NCBI RefSeq assembly: GCF_000003605.2
Contig: NW_003158727.1
Coordinates: forward strand, 288,095 to 328,487
DNA length: 40,393 nucleotides
Source of the DNA: Saccoglossus kowalevskii
Taxonomy: Eukaryota > Hemichordata > Enteropneusta > Harrimaniidae
Direction: 5' to 3'
Within the stretch, counting starts at the first letter, position 1; each line of letters begins with the position of its first letter. Under the pieces are notes generated by a model. The model was not told where the DNA came from. It ran no database searches and saw nothing but the letters and a program-made list of their open reading frames with translations. Shown piece by piece: positions 13,201 through 25,200 of the stretch. The position numbers and the translations under genes were made by a program.

Positions 13201-16200
13201 TAGACCTTGACTGATTGCAATTATGATTATGTTCAAATTTTAAATATTCGTTGTACGTCATGTCATAGATATACAGATATATTGGTTTGATGATCCTATT
13301 AAAAATTGCCGAATAGTGGCCATTTTTGTGCTAAAAAATCGTCATATATCAAGCATTTATGGATGGATTCCTGATGCACGTCATTTTATTCTTTTGGATC
13401 AGATTCAAAATGGCTGACTGGCGGCCATTTTGTTTTAATGAATGGGCTTCTAGAGCCATATCTCTGACAAATGAGGACTATTATCAATTGAAATTAACAT
13501 GTATTACTCTCATCTACCATAATTACTTTTCTCAGACACGATATTAGTAAAGCATTTGCCACTTTGAATGATATAACACTTCTCTGGCATTATACTGCCA
13601 TCTTAGAAAATATAAAACTATTTGATGGGCTTGAAGTGTGCATGTAAAATATTATTGATTCATTTAAGTATGAAAACATTGGTGTTATGAGTCTGGTGAC
13701 TGAACATTCTATCTTAGTCTTCAATGAAAATGCCTCATGCAGTACATTTCAATTATTATTATGTGCATTTTATTTGTAAATGGGGAATATATAAAATAGA
13801 CTACCCTATTATTCTTTTACAGCTAAGTATGAATTTATATTGATATAGATCTTGATGTGTGTGTTTTATTCATAGCCAACTACTGTTGAAATTCGTGAGC
13901 AGCCAGATGGTACTGTGGTCACATGGACTGGTCCTGGGTTTATGAGAATCCGAGAAGGTGGGAGTGTAGAATTTATAGTGGACAATATACCCACCTCCAT
14001 GGAGTATGATGTCATGTTAAGATATGAACCACAGGTATAGTAGGGTTTCTATTATAGACGTGAAATTAATAATTATGTGTATTGGTGGTGGTAGTTTTGT
14101 ATTTGGTATACAGAACCTTACCACTCTCTTAATTAAATGGTTATTCCTGTTTGTATCCAGTAGACTTAACCTAACCCTCTACTTTGTAAAAAGGGTACTC
14201 CATTTGTACCTAAACTTAACTTCCCTCTTTGTTAAAAGATATTCCCTGTTTGTGTCCAGAGGACTAAAACTTACCCATCCCCTTGTTAAAGGATATTCCC
14301 TGTTTGTGTCCAGAGGACTAAAACTTGCCCATCCCCTTGTTAAAAGGATATTCCTTGTTTGTATCCAGGGGACTAAAACTTACCCATCCCCTTGTTAAAA
14401 GGATATTCCCTGTTTGTATCCATCTGACCCAATTTTCTCATTTTGCCATGTTATTCTTGAACATAAATCAATTTCCTTGGCATTTGATATGAAAATGATA
14501 GGAATGCTGCGGTTTGGGTGGAGACAGTCTGTGTCACTCTAATGGCCTTTAGGTCATAAACTGTTAAAAGTGATACATAGCTGGTATGACATATTGAATG
14601 GCCCTGTACACTCAGAAATAACTAACATACTTTGATTGTAAATCAATCATATTAATTAATATGCATTTTGTCATTTTAATATGCACTTTGTCATAACTAA
14701 CATACTTTGATTGTAAATCAATCATATTAATTAATATGCACTTTGTCATTTTATTTTCTGCCATCATTGGATAGAGTAGTAAGTGCTATTTACAACATTT
14801 ATTGCCATTTAGTTTCTGTATATGTATATTATGTATGTCTTTCAAATCTTTTTCACAAGAATTCTCAACATCCAATGATTTGAAATTGATTTACATGAAA
14901 TTTTGTACATAGTTGTGTATGATGAATTCCAGATCTGATGAGTTTTGACAAGTACTAGAAGCTCTTTGTGTATTGTCATCATATCAACTGTTTGCTATAC
15001 ATTTCATGAGTGGCTGTCGCACCCTGCCATCACAACCCTAGTGCAATTTTCACTACTACATTGCTCGCATTTTCTCTCAACATCATGTTTCTCTTGTATG
15101 CCAACAGTTGCTGAAATGTATTCAAACTTTGTGCATGAATACTTCAGTATTTAAAAATTTAATATTTTGTAATTTCGATCTGCGCTTAGTAATTAGCTAA
15201 TATGCATATCTATTTCAGTTTCTAGCATTTTCTATTTTTTCATTACCATCTAAAGTGTACTTTAATTAGAGTTAGCTTAATTTGGGGGATTTTAAAATTA
15301 TTGATGTTAAAGTGTCGTTGCAAAATTAATACATCAGCTTAAAACTTCATTTATGTAAGTTTGTTTTGAAATTACAATTGCATGATATGCAGTGTATTAC
15401 ATTTCTATAAATTGTCATAAAATTGATTTTCTTGATTCACAAATACTATTTTAAGTTTATCAATATCATAAGACAGTACATGTATATTATATTTGATCTC
15501 TAAGAAGTATATCTCAAATGAAAGTGTACATAAACCATATATTGCATTTATTGTACACTTATACACATAAATACATCCCTGTCATTTCCATGAGTGTCTG
15601 CACTACTAATAAAGCAAGTAAGGTAAATATTTACTATGCCAACTTGGCAATACATTCAGCTCACTTAATAAGTTCTATCATTCAAGGCTGAGTATTAAAA
15701 TTACCATAAAGACATTGTGTGTACTTTGTCCCTATATTGTGTCACTAGAAGGTCAAATCAGTAGACTATAAATATTACTGTCACATCAATTTAGGGTATG
15801 CTGTAAATTCATCTCTTCACAGATGCCAGAGACTTGGGAAGATGTGAGAGTGACTGTAACAAGGCCAACAGATATACCAACCAGTAGTGTTTGTGGTAAC
15901 ACCATCCCTCAGGATGATTTATTAGCTACGTCATTGTTACCTGGACAAAGGTAAAGTTTCTACATCTTGCAATGATGAATGAATAACACATGTATGTCGT
16001 ATTTTTACAAGAAGTCTATAAAACTAGAATGTGGAACCAGGCCAAGGTTAACATCCTGGGTAAATTTTGACCTAAATTTGTCAAGTAATAAAATTACACT
16101 TCACAACTATTAGCAGGACAGTGTTGGATACGTTTAGTTGGCAATTATCGAGACAGTGTGGATATGTTAATGGCCAATTGAGGTTTATCAGGATCAGGAC

Positions 16201-19200
16201 AGTGTGGTGTTATGCCCAGTTGGGGAATATAATCACATCAGACATGTTTCACTGTGTGCTTAGCATCTGGCAATTGACTTACAGTATAATTAAATATGTA
16301 CTAAGTAAATGAACAATTGATCAATTCTAATTAGTTTATCCATATATCATGACCGTTCCCGAGATATATAGTCTTATAATAATTTGTTTTATCTTCGTAC
16401 TATAACAAATTCGACCATTGGCAGTTAATCTCTAAATATGCCAAATTCTTCAAAAATATTCAATATATTTCATAAAGAAATTATTATATATCATATTCAG
16501 ATTGTCCCACTGCATATTGAAATTACGTATCAGTTAATTCTTAGGTTAAAATTAGTATTGCTTACCGGATTCATTCTGTTGGAAGTGCTTGTCTAAATGA
16601 CCTTTTAGTTTCACTTTGTTGTTTAAGGGTTGGATCACATGCCTGTTTAGTAGAGGAAATGTGATGACATCAATATTTCTGTATCATCCGTGAAAGAAAA
16701 CTGAATTTTCTGTTTACTGGATCAGTACCAGCATATTAGTTTATGAAATATATTCTTGTATAGCAATTAATTAGATATGTTTTCCTAACAGACACCGTAT
16801 TCTGTCAAGACCTGTGTGTTTAGAACGTGGAACTCGTTACACTATCAGGGTTGACTTCAACAGATATCACAATGGTTCCCCTACACCAGCGGCACAAATA
16901 CTCTTTGATTCGGTAAGTTGTCTTTGTTCAAGGTTTGTTCAGAACTATAGAGGGTGCTGTTTTACCACTCAGGTAACTCTAGAAATACAGTTGGGAATTG
17001 CCTGTCGGGGCAGTTAACACCGAATTCAAACTTTACACTACTGAGCATGTTACTGCTCATATGCAGTGCATTATGGGAGATAATTTTCTGTATGATGGAC
17101 AACTATTATCACTCTGGTAACTGGCTAATGTACATTGTATTTTTCATTGAATGTCACCAAGCAACATTGAGATGCAAATTTTAAACATTTTTCAGAAAGG
17201 GAGCTTACGTGTGTACTCTCTCTGCCTGTTTTCCATATCAGTTATCTAATTTGCAGAATTATTATATTTTTTAAACAGGTATATTTGCTTAATTAACTTT
17301 TGACCTGCTTTTCAACCAACTTCACACACATTTACTATTTTTAAGCTCTTCTTATTAACCACTATGAAATCTCTTCTCACTTCTCTCAGTTGGTTTTGGT
17401 ACCAACTCATAGCAGTTTACCCATGTTCCAAGGACCAGGTCCAGCAGAAGAAAGACGAGAACAATATGAGAGATATCGTTGTCAGGAAACTCAGATGTCT
17501 GTATTAAAACCACCAATGCCTGAAATCTGTGAAGACCTCATTTTTAGTATGTCAGCTTCCATGTATGACGGTGCTGTTCGTAAGTATTAGTTTCTTCATA
17601 TATAAACTGTTTATACTAACTTTGACATCCCACCTACTTTTCATACATTTTAAAGAGAGTATAAGCCTCTACAGACATACCAAATTCAATGGTAAACATG
17701 GAGTCCAAAGACAATTCAGACATGCATGTTTATCCGGATGTATTTCTGTCTGCATAACAAATAAAATGGCTAGAACGTCTCCATTCATTCATTCATTCAT
17801 TCATTCATTCATTCATTCATTCATTCATTCATTCAAAGATTATGTGTAATTTATCACTTTGCTGGTCATATTCATGGGCATTCTATGGCCATCCATGTTT
17901 TGAGACTTTTGTTATGGTTCACCATATCAAGATGCATCTTAACATGTAGAGGGCAATATGCAATATACCTGGATTGATATAATTATGGAGTTATTCATTA
18001 CACATTTAAAAATTTAATGTTCTTGTTTAATTTTTACTACAGCTTGCAACTGTGATCAAACTGGATCTGTTAGTTCTGTGTGTGGAGCTATTGGTGGTCA
18101 GTGTGAATGTAAAAGTAATGTAATTGGCAGAAGATGTGATCGATGCTCACCTGGTACTTATGGATTTGGACCTCAAGGCTGTCAATGTAAGGCTACAATA
18201 TTGTATGTCATCATTTGCTTAATGAAGATTTAACATTATGTGTTTAAGATTTGATTGTCATTAATCAGCAGAACTGTATTGTATAGTAATATTATGCATA
18301 CTGTCATCTTCTATATTGTCTACAGTGTGTGATTGTAACCAGATTGGTTCAAGGAGCTTATTATGTGATGTTAACAGTGGTCAATGTCCATGTAATCTCA
18401 ATACCTATGGACGTCAGTGCGATCTATGTGAGAGAGGATATTGGAATTTCCCTAACTGTCAACCATGTCAGTGTAATGGTCATGCTGATACTTGCGATTC
18501 TAGGACTGGTACTTGTGAAGATTGTAGAGATAATACAGCTGGTCAATTCTGTCAAATGTAAGCTTATCACTGTAAATCTAATAATGCTCAACCTTGTTTA
18601 ATGAAAAACCTAATATGATATTGATAAGTTATTTTTTAATTTTTGTAGTTGTGCACTTGGTTTTTACGGTGATCCTCGTGAAGGAAGTGGACAGGTATGC
18701 CAACCGTGTATGTGTCCAGGTGGTGCTGGGAGTGGATTTCAGTTTGCTGATTCTTGTTATTTAGATCCCAGATCCCAGACTGTTATATGTGAATGTAAAG
18801 AAGGATATACAGGTATTCAATTCTTTAAGTACATTTAAAGAAACTAAATTATGAAAATTGACCAATGCAAAAAATTTGTGGTGCCCGGTAGTAATAAAAA
18901 TTATTTTTTCAAGAACAAGAAATAATAGGATCCAAATGGGCCGATTAATAGAATCATTCTGGTCAACTGAATTTTTTGTGTGAGTCTTGCAGCACTTTTT
19001 AAAAAAACAATTTCTTTACATTAATGATTTCTGTGCTATATTTTAAATAAAAACATATGAGCATGAATTAAAATGATTCTAATTAAAATCTTCCACCTTT
19101 GGAAACAGTGGATGCGCAATTTAATAATTATTTTTTTAGAATGACTTTGGTGCATGAATTAAAATATTTTTTTTGGTAAATATAGATTATACTATTTAAA

Positions 19201-22200
19201 TGCTTGACACTGTGTAAGTTTCCATTGGTACCATGCTTGTTTCCCTAGGTATTCGTTGTGATCAGTGTGATAATAACTTCTTTGGTAATCCATTAATACC
19301 CGGTGGTGGTTGTCAGAACTGCAGTTGTAATGGTAACATAGATCCATCTGTACCTGGTAATTGTGATGCCAGGACTGGTGAATGTCTCAGATGTTTGTAC
19401 AACACTGAAGGTACATATTGTGAAAACTGCAAACCAGGTTTTTATGGTGATGCTTTAAACAAGGACTGTAAAAGTAAGTAAAGTTATGTTTGGGTATTGC
19501 TCATGTTGTTGATAGTTTATTTATTTTTATTTTGGGGACTGCAAAATGTCATCTTGAATCTGTGTATTTGAATATGCAAATCTGTTCCCAGCTGATGACT
19601 GATGTCCGCCTTCAAATGCATGTAGAGATATTACTTCCCACATAAGTATTCAGTCAATAAGATCACCTTCCCTTCAGAAGTCAGACAAAATTATCTACTC
19701 TGCTATGTCACAACATATCCACCAATTTCCACCAGTTATTTGCTTCTGTATTAAGACATCATTTCATTTTGTGTATTTTTTGCATCTTTACAGAATGCGT
19801 TTGTAACATCCTTGGTACTGACCGTAGTGTTTGCGATAATATGAATAATTGTGGTATATGCGATAGTAATACTGGCCAGTGTCCATGCTTACCTAATGTT
19901 GAAGGACGAAACTGTGATAGATGTACTGATGATTATTGGAAGTTAGCCAGTGGTACTGGTTGCGAACTCTGCAACTGTTGTTCATATGGATCAGTATCAT
20001 CACAGTGCAATGAGGTGAGTGAAATACATCATTCCAAGCAGTGTACCGGTAATATAAAACTGTGGATCTATGCACTATATTTGTCATGCGCATTACTAAC
20101 TGCATTCACGCTCTTGAACTACAGTAGATATATGTTCTGTTTGCAGTTTGATGGACAGTGCCAGTGTCGTCCAGGTTTTGGTGGAAGACAGTGTTGTGAC
20201 TGTGAGGCTGATTTCTGGGGTGATCCTCTTGTAGAATGCAAAGGTAACTTAAAGTGAAATGGCTGCTATTTTCACGCCTAAAATTATCCATTGATACATA
20301 AATATTATTATTTTTTATGTTTCTAAGCATGAATTATTTTTTTAAGTGAAAAAATGTGTTTTAAACTCAATCTGCGGCAACTTTATTTTTGTGTATTTTA
20401 AAACGAGGCTCCTCATTAGCTTCTTATTTACATTCAGAAATTCCCCTTGTGACGTCAGAAGGGGAAGTCGCATGGCAGCTTGCATTGCTGATGCGTATAA
20501 ATAAGGCAAATTTCTTGTGCAGTTTTCTCGTCTTAGACTAAATTTTCACTTATGTACTTGTTCGTCGAGGAGAAATGGACCACAATGAACACATAGTATC
20601 AATTTTGTTGCATGGGGTTGAGTTAGATGCAAAANNNNNNNNNNNNNNNNNNNNNNNNNNNNNNNNNNNNNNNNNNNNNNNNNNNNNNNNNNNNNNNNNN
20701 NNNNNNNNNNNNNNNNNNNNNNNNNNNNNNNNNNNNNNNNNNNNNNNNNNNNNNNNNNNNNNNNNNNNNNNNNNNNNNNNNNNNNNNNNNNNNNNNNNNN
20801 NNNNNNNNNNNNNNNNNNNNNNNNNNNNNNNNNNNNNNNNNNNNNNNNNNNNNNNNNNNNNNNNNNNNNNNNNNNNNNNNNNNNNNNNNNNNNNNNNNNN
20901 NNNNNNNNNNNNNNNNNNNNNNNNNNNNNNNNNNNNNNNNNNNNNNNNNNNNNNNNNNNNNNNNCAGTTTGTAGGGCTGTGTAATTTCCTGTTTGTCCGA
21001 CGCTTCTGAAATCCGCCTTCGGTGATCATGATCCGGAATCTATTTCTCTCAAAAAAATAAAATAGACAAAAAAAAAAAAAGAAACAAAAAACGCCGACCG
21101 AAAAATGTATATCGTTTAAAAGTATACTGAATGACCAGTGTTATTACGGCTCAGGGGTATGACTTCCTTTCACATTTTGGCATTTGCTGGCGCACTTTCG
21201 GCGAGAGTCGGAAATCCGGAAACAGTCGACCGTTTCAGGATAGGTGGGCGTGGCTACAACATGAGAAATATCCCAAATTTACTTGGATACGAGTAATCAT
21301 TTTCGGCAAAAAAAAATCAATAACTGCCCATTTCAGTTAGGCACAGATCTAAAATGGGCAACGTGAGGGTGGGCATTGCATAGGCACTTTAATTGCTGCT
21401 AATCAATTGTATTGTATCCATTCTCGTCTGACTTGGCACCAAGGGTATTCGACTGCAAAAAAATGTTTTTGTAGGAGGGTGGGTGCTTAGTCGAGCACCA
21501 CTGTGTGCCATATGAGAGGAACATTACTTTTCTTAGGACAGAATAAAAGTTTTGAAGAAACAAAATGATCTCAACAATTATGGGTTTGATCATATGCTAA
21601 TTCTGGATACAAATTATGCACAATGCCTTTGACCTGATAGTTATTAACCTCTGTAACTTGTACGGATGCAATTTTCTGTGAATCCCTGATGGCATTCTTG
21701 TAACGCGATCCACAAGTGAATTATGTCAAAGTACTATCTATTGGAACTGATTTTGGCGAAAAAACAAAATAATTTTTTAAAGTGATTCGCAATTTTTTGT
21801 GGGAGGTGTGGGAAGACACCTTTCATGGTCATTAAGAGGTCAAGTCGTGGCATAGTTCACACATGCACACCGTGGCATTCATGGCAGTCAATAGTCATGC
21901 TGTATTGATTATCGATATTCGGAAAAGTCGAACAATGTCTAAAATCAAGGTTTTATGACAGGACAGTCAAATTTGGGGCATTAGGGAAGGGATGCGCAGG
22001 ATGCGTCGTGACTTCAAAAGCATAACTCTATGCTAGCATATTTTTTGTTTGGTCGAGAAACACTGGAATTATCAGTTTAACTGTCTTATAAATTTTCAAC
22101 TTTAAATACACACTAATATAAACTCATTGATAATAAATATAATATCATATAACCAATAGGAGACAATACAACTTTATCATAGTGCTAAAAACTATACTAG

Positions 22201-25200
22201 GAATATGCCAGGAATAGTAAAATGTACTGATTAACTGTGTTCTTTTTTTAGCATGTAACTGTGATCCTGATGGTTCTGAGTCCCTACAGTGTGATAGAGA
22301 TACTGGTGTATGTCTATGCAAAGAAGGCGTTACTGGTGATAAATGTGATCGCTGTGATAGAGGTACTTCAGGTGATCTACCAAACTGTGAACCATGTGGT
22401 GAATGCTTCGATGACTGGGATGATATTATACAGGATTTGAAAAGTAAGTTGGGTTGAACATGCATCAACAAATATGAACTGAACTTGAACGATTTTAAAT
22501 TCACAATGGTGTGAATTTTGACTTATCTAGAAAGGGAGGATGTAGAATATGCATATGACTCCGGTATTTGACCCTTGTATTGTATTCAACACAGGAGCTA
22601 TGGTATGATGGCTGCACATATAGTTGTGTGTAATAAATCAATCCTGTGTATTCCTCTAACTGGTCCAACCATCCTTGATTTCACAAGTTGTGTTGCTTTT
22701 ATTTCTTTTGTCTCACAATTAACAATGATATTACTTGAGAAAACTGCAGAAAACGTTAAAAGTGTTCAATTGTATGCAAAATAAACAATAAAAGGTTTCA
22801 AATCAATTAAACTTTTATATTTTATATTTTCAAATTTTGATACATCAATGCTTAATCTATAGATCAGACTGATTATGAAATTGACCGTGCTCAGAACATC
22901 AAACATACTGGTGCACCTGGTGCATATGATGATGAATTCCAAGAAATGGAAGATAAACTAGACAAGATCAAGAAGCTTCTTGTTGCTCCTAATGTTACTG
23001 AAGCTGAAGTGGAAGACCTACAGAAAGACTTAGCAGATATTCGGTATGTCTTTATACCAGCGAAGTTAGTGGGCATATTACTGTTCTTGTTGGAGTTTAA
23101 TATCCATAAAAAAAAAATGATTAGTAAAGTTATTGTAATACAATATTACAGAAAACATAACCGTAATGGGTATAAGGAATCTGAAATATTGTAGTCATGT
23201 TGTTGTTGTTTAATTTATTATCTTATTGACTTATTGGACTTGGTTACTTAAGTTAGAATGCCATTCTTTCACATTTACACATTGTGATGTTTGACCACTA
23301 CTATTTCTATGCAGTGATGGATTGACTGGATATGAGAAACAACTTGATGAAATTGAAGATGATCTACCAAAAATAGAGGACAGAAAATTAGATGCTGATG
23401 ATGAACTGGATAGATTAGAAAAAGCTGCTGGTAATTTAGCCAAAAAAGCCAAAGATCTAGAAGATAATGTGACTGATATCAGTCTCTCTGACGTAGAAGG
23501 TAAGTTGTACATGTTGTCCCGACCTCCTGTTATTGCATTAACATATTTTAGGCATTATCTTTGGCAGTGTTATTAGTTTATGTATATCGTTAATTTTAGT
23601 TTATAAACTCAGTGATGTTAACATTGCAATAAACTTGTTAACAATAGGAGCTTTTAATAGTATCAAAGAAAGTCAGAATAAATCCCAAATGGCCCAAGAT
23701 AAAGTAGACGCCACAGAACCAATTATTGAGGAGTCAGAAGAAATCCGAGATGAGCTGAATAAATTGATAAAAGATAGGCAAGATGAATTGGATCAAAATC
23801 AAAAAGACAATGAAGATGCCTTGAATGATCTTGATAACCAGTTAGCTGGCTTAGAAGCTAAACTGAAAGATGTCAATGAGATGGTATGTTATTTTGTTTT
23901 ACTAATTCAATTTACTTAAATTGTTTGACTTGTATAGTGAATTTTGAATTACAACATGTAATTATTTTGTTTTGTTTTTGTAGGTATGCGGCGCACCAGG
24001 TGATGAGTGTAGTACATGCGGTGGTGCTGGTTGTGGAGAATGTGGTGGATTGGGATGCGCTGGTGCAGTTCCGGTGGCAGAACAAGCACTCACCAGAGCA
24101 CAGGATGCAGATGACAAACTTAGAGAGAAAGAGAAAGAAGCAAATGATATGTTAGATGAAGTAAGAACTGGAATCTCTTATACATATGATTGTAGGGGAA
24201 CCTTCAGAGTCCAGGGATTGCACCAAAGAATCATGGGACACTATTGTTTATGTTATTTACAAAGTTAATCTATCCAGAAAGTAAATTTGTTGTGAGATTA
24301 GGCTTAACTGTAAATGCCTCTTTAACACATACTGTAAACACATTAAATATTTTCCAGATTTGTAATGCTATTTTCGTTGACTAACTAAAATAAAATTCAC
24401 ATAAGCATGTAGAATAGCAATAGAATGGGAGTCATTACAAGTGTTCATTTTAAATCTAGGTCCAGATGGCAGAAGATGATGCAAATGATGCCAAAGACAA
24501 AGCTCAGATGGCATATGATGCAGCATTACAGGCTAAGACAGAAGCTGAAGGTGCCCAGACTAATTTGACTGATTTACTTGATGCAATAACTGATTTCCTG
24601 CATTCAGAAGGTGCCAAACCCTCTGATATCAGACGTATAGCAGAAAAGGTATTGGCTATGAAAATTTCCCTCACCCCAGATGAGATCAGAGGTAAGCATA
24701 TTACAGATTTTGTTCTTGTAATGTTCGGCTGAATAAGAGTTTTGAGTATTGCATCTTTTATTAGCTATTGTATATTCTATGTTATGTTGGTTTTGGTCAC
24801 ATTTTCATAGATTTATCAATCTGAGTGCAATGTTTGCATTATTATGAGAAAGTGTTTCCTTCATGTGGACCAGTGTACAATTACTTTGTACAAAAGAATA
24901 ATTTTCTGGCATGGGAGTTAAACTTTTGTTAACTGTGATTCAATCCAATATGCTTGACCACGGGATATTTTTCCTGTATTTTTCTCTATTTTATCATTCC
25001 TTCATTCATTACTTGATTTCATTGTTAAAATCAATCAGTTTTACAACAAGGGAAATGTTATTTACAATGGGTGAATTCAATATCTGGCAGTATTATATAT
25101 ACTGAAAATGTAATTTTTCACTATATTAGAACTTGCCAAAGAAATCAATGAAACTATTCAGAATTTGGAGAATGTGGATGACATCTTAGATGCTACTAAA

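Larger units (their letters stand above)
14035..15822 (+). other. Laminin intron 8
   Basis: Holds a minisatellite (14125-14425) and a 75-bp duplication (14618-14756). The rest, 14757-15822, is AT-rich and unremarkable. Confidence 0.65.
16913..18042 (+). other. Laminin introns 10 and 11 (flanking exon K)
   Basis: No recognisable content except the CATT microsatellite at 17782-17835. The interval includes exon K (17390-17579), listed separately. Confidence 0.5.
20244..22251 (+). other. Laminin intron 17, CpG-rich and containing the assembly gap
   Basis: About 20440-21340 has many CpGs (GACGTC, GTCGCATG, TCGTCGAGG, CCGACGCTTC, GGCGAGAGTCGG, GTCGACCG), unlike every other intron here. Around 21340-22250 the composition returns to normal. 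It looks like inserted DNA or a nested promoter/gene. Confidence 0.6.

Noticed and set aside
14024-14398. Open frame of 124 codons
   Set aside because: It is made of the 54-bp minisatellite and starts inside a laminin intron; repetition alone explains it.
20550-21029. Long open frames across the gap on both strands
   Set aside because: Most of their length is N. Only 20 codons before the gap and a few after are real, so no protein is claimed beyond a tentative start.
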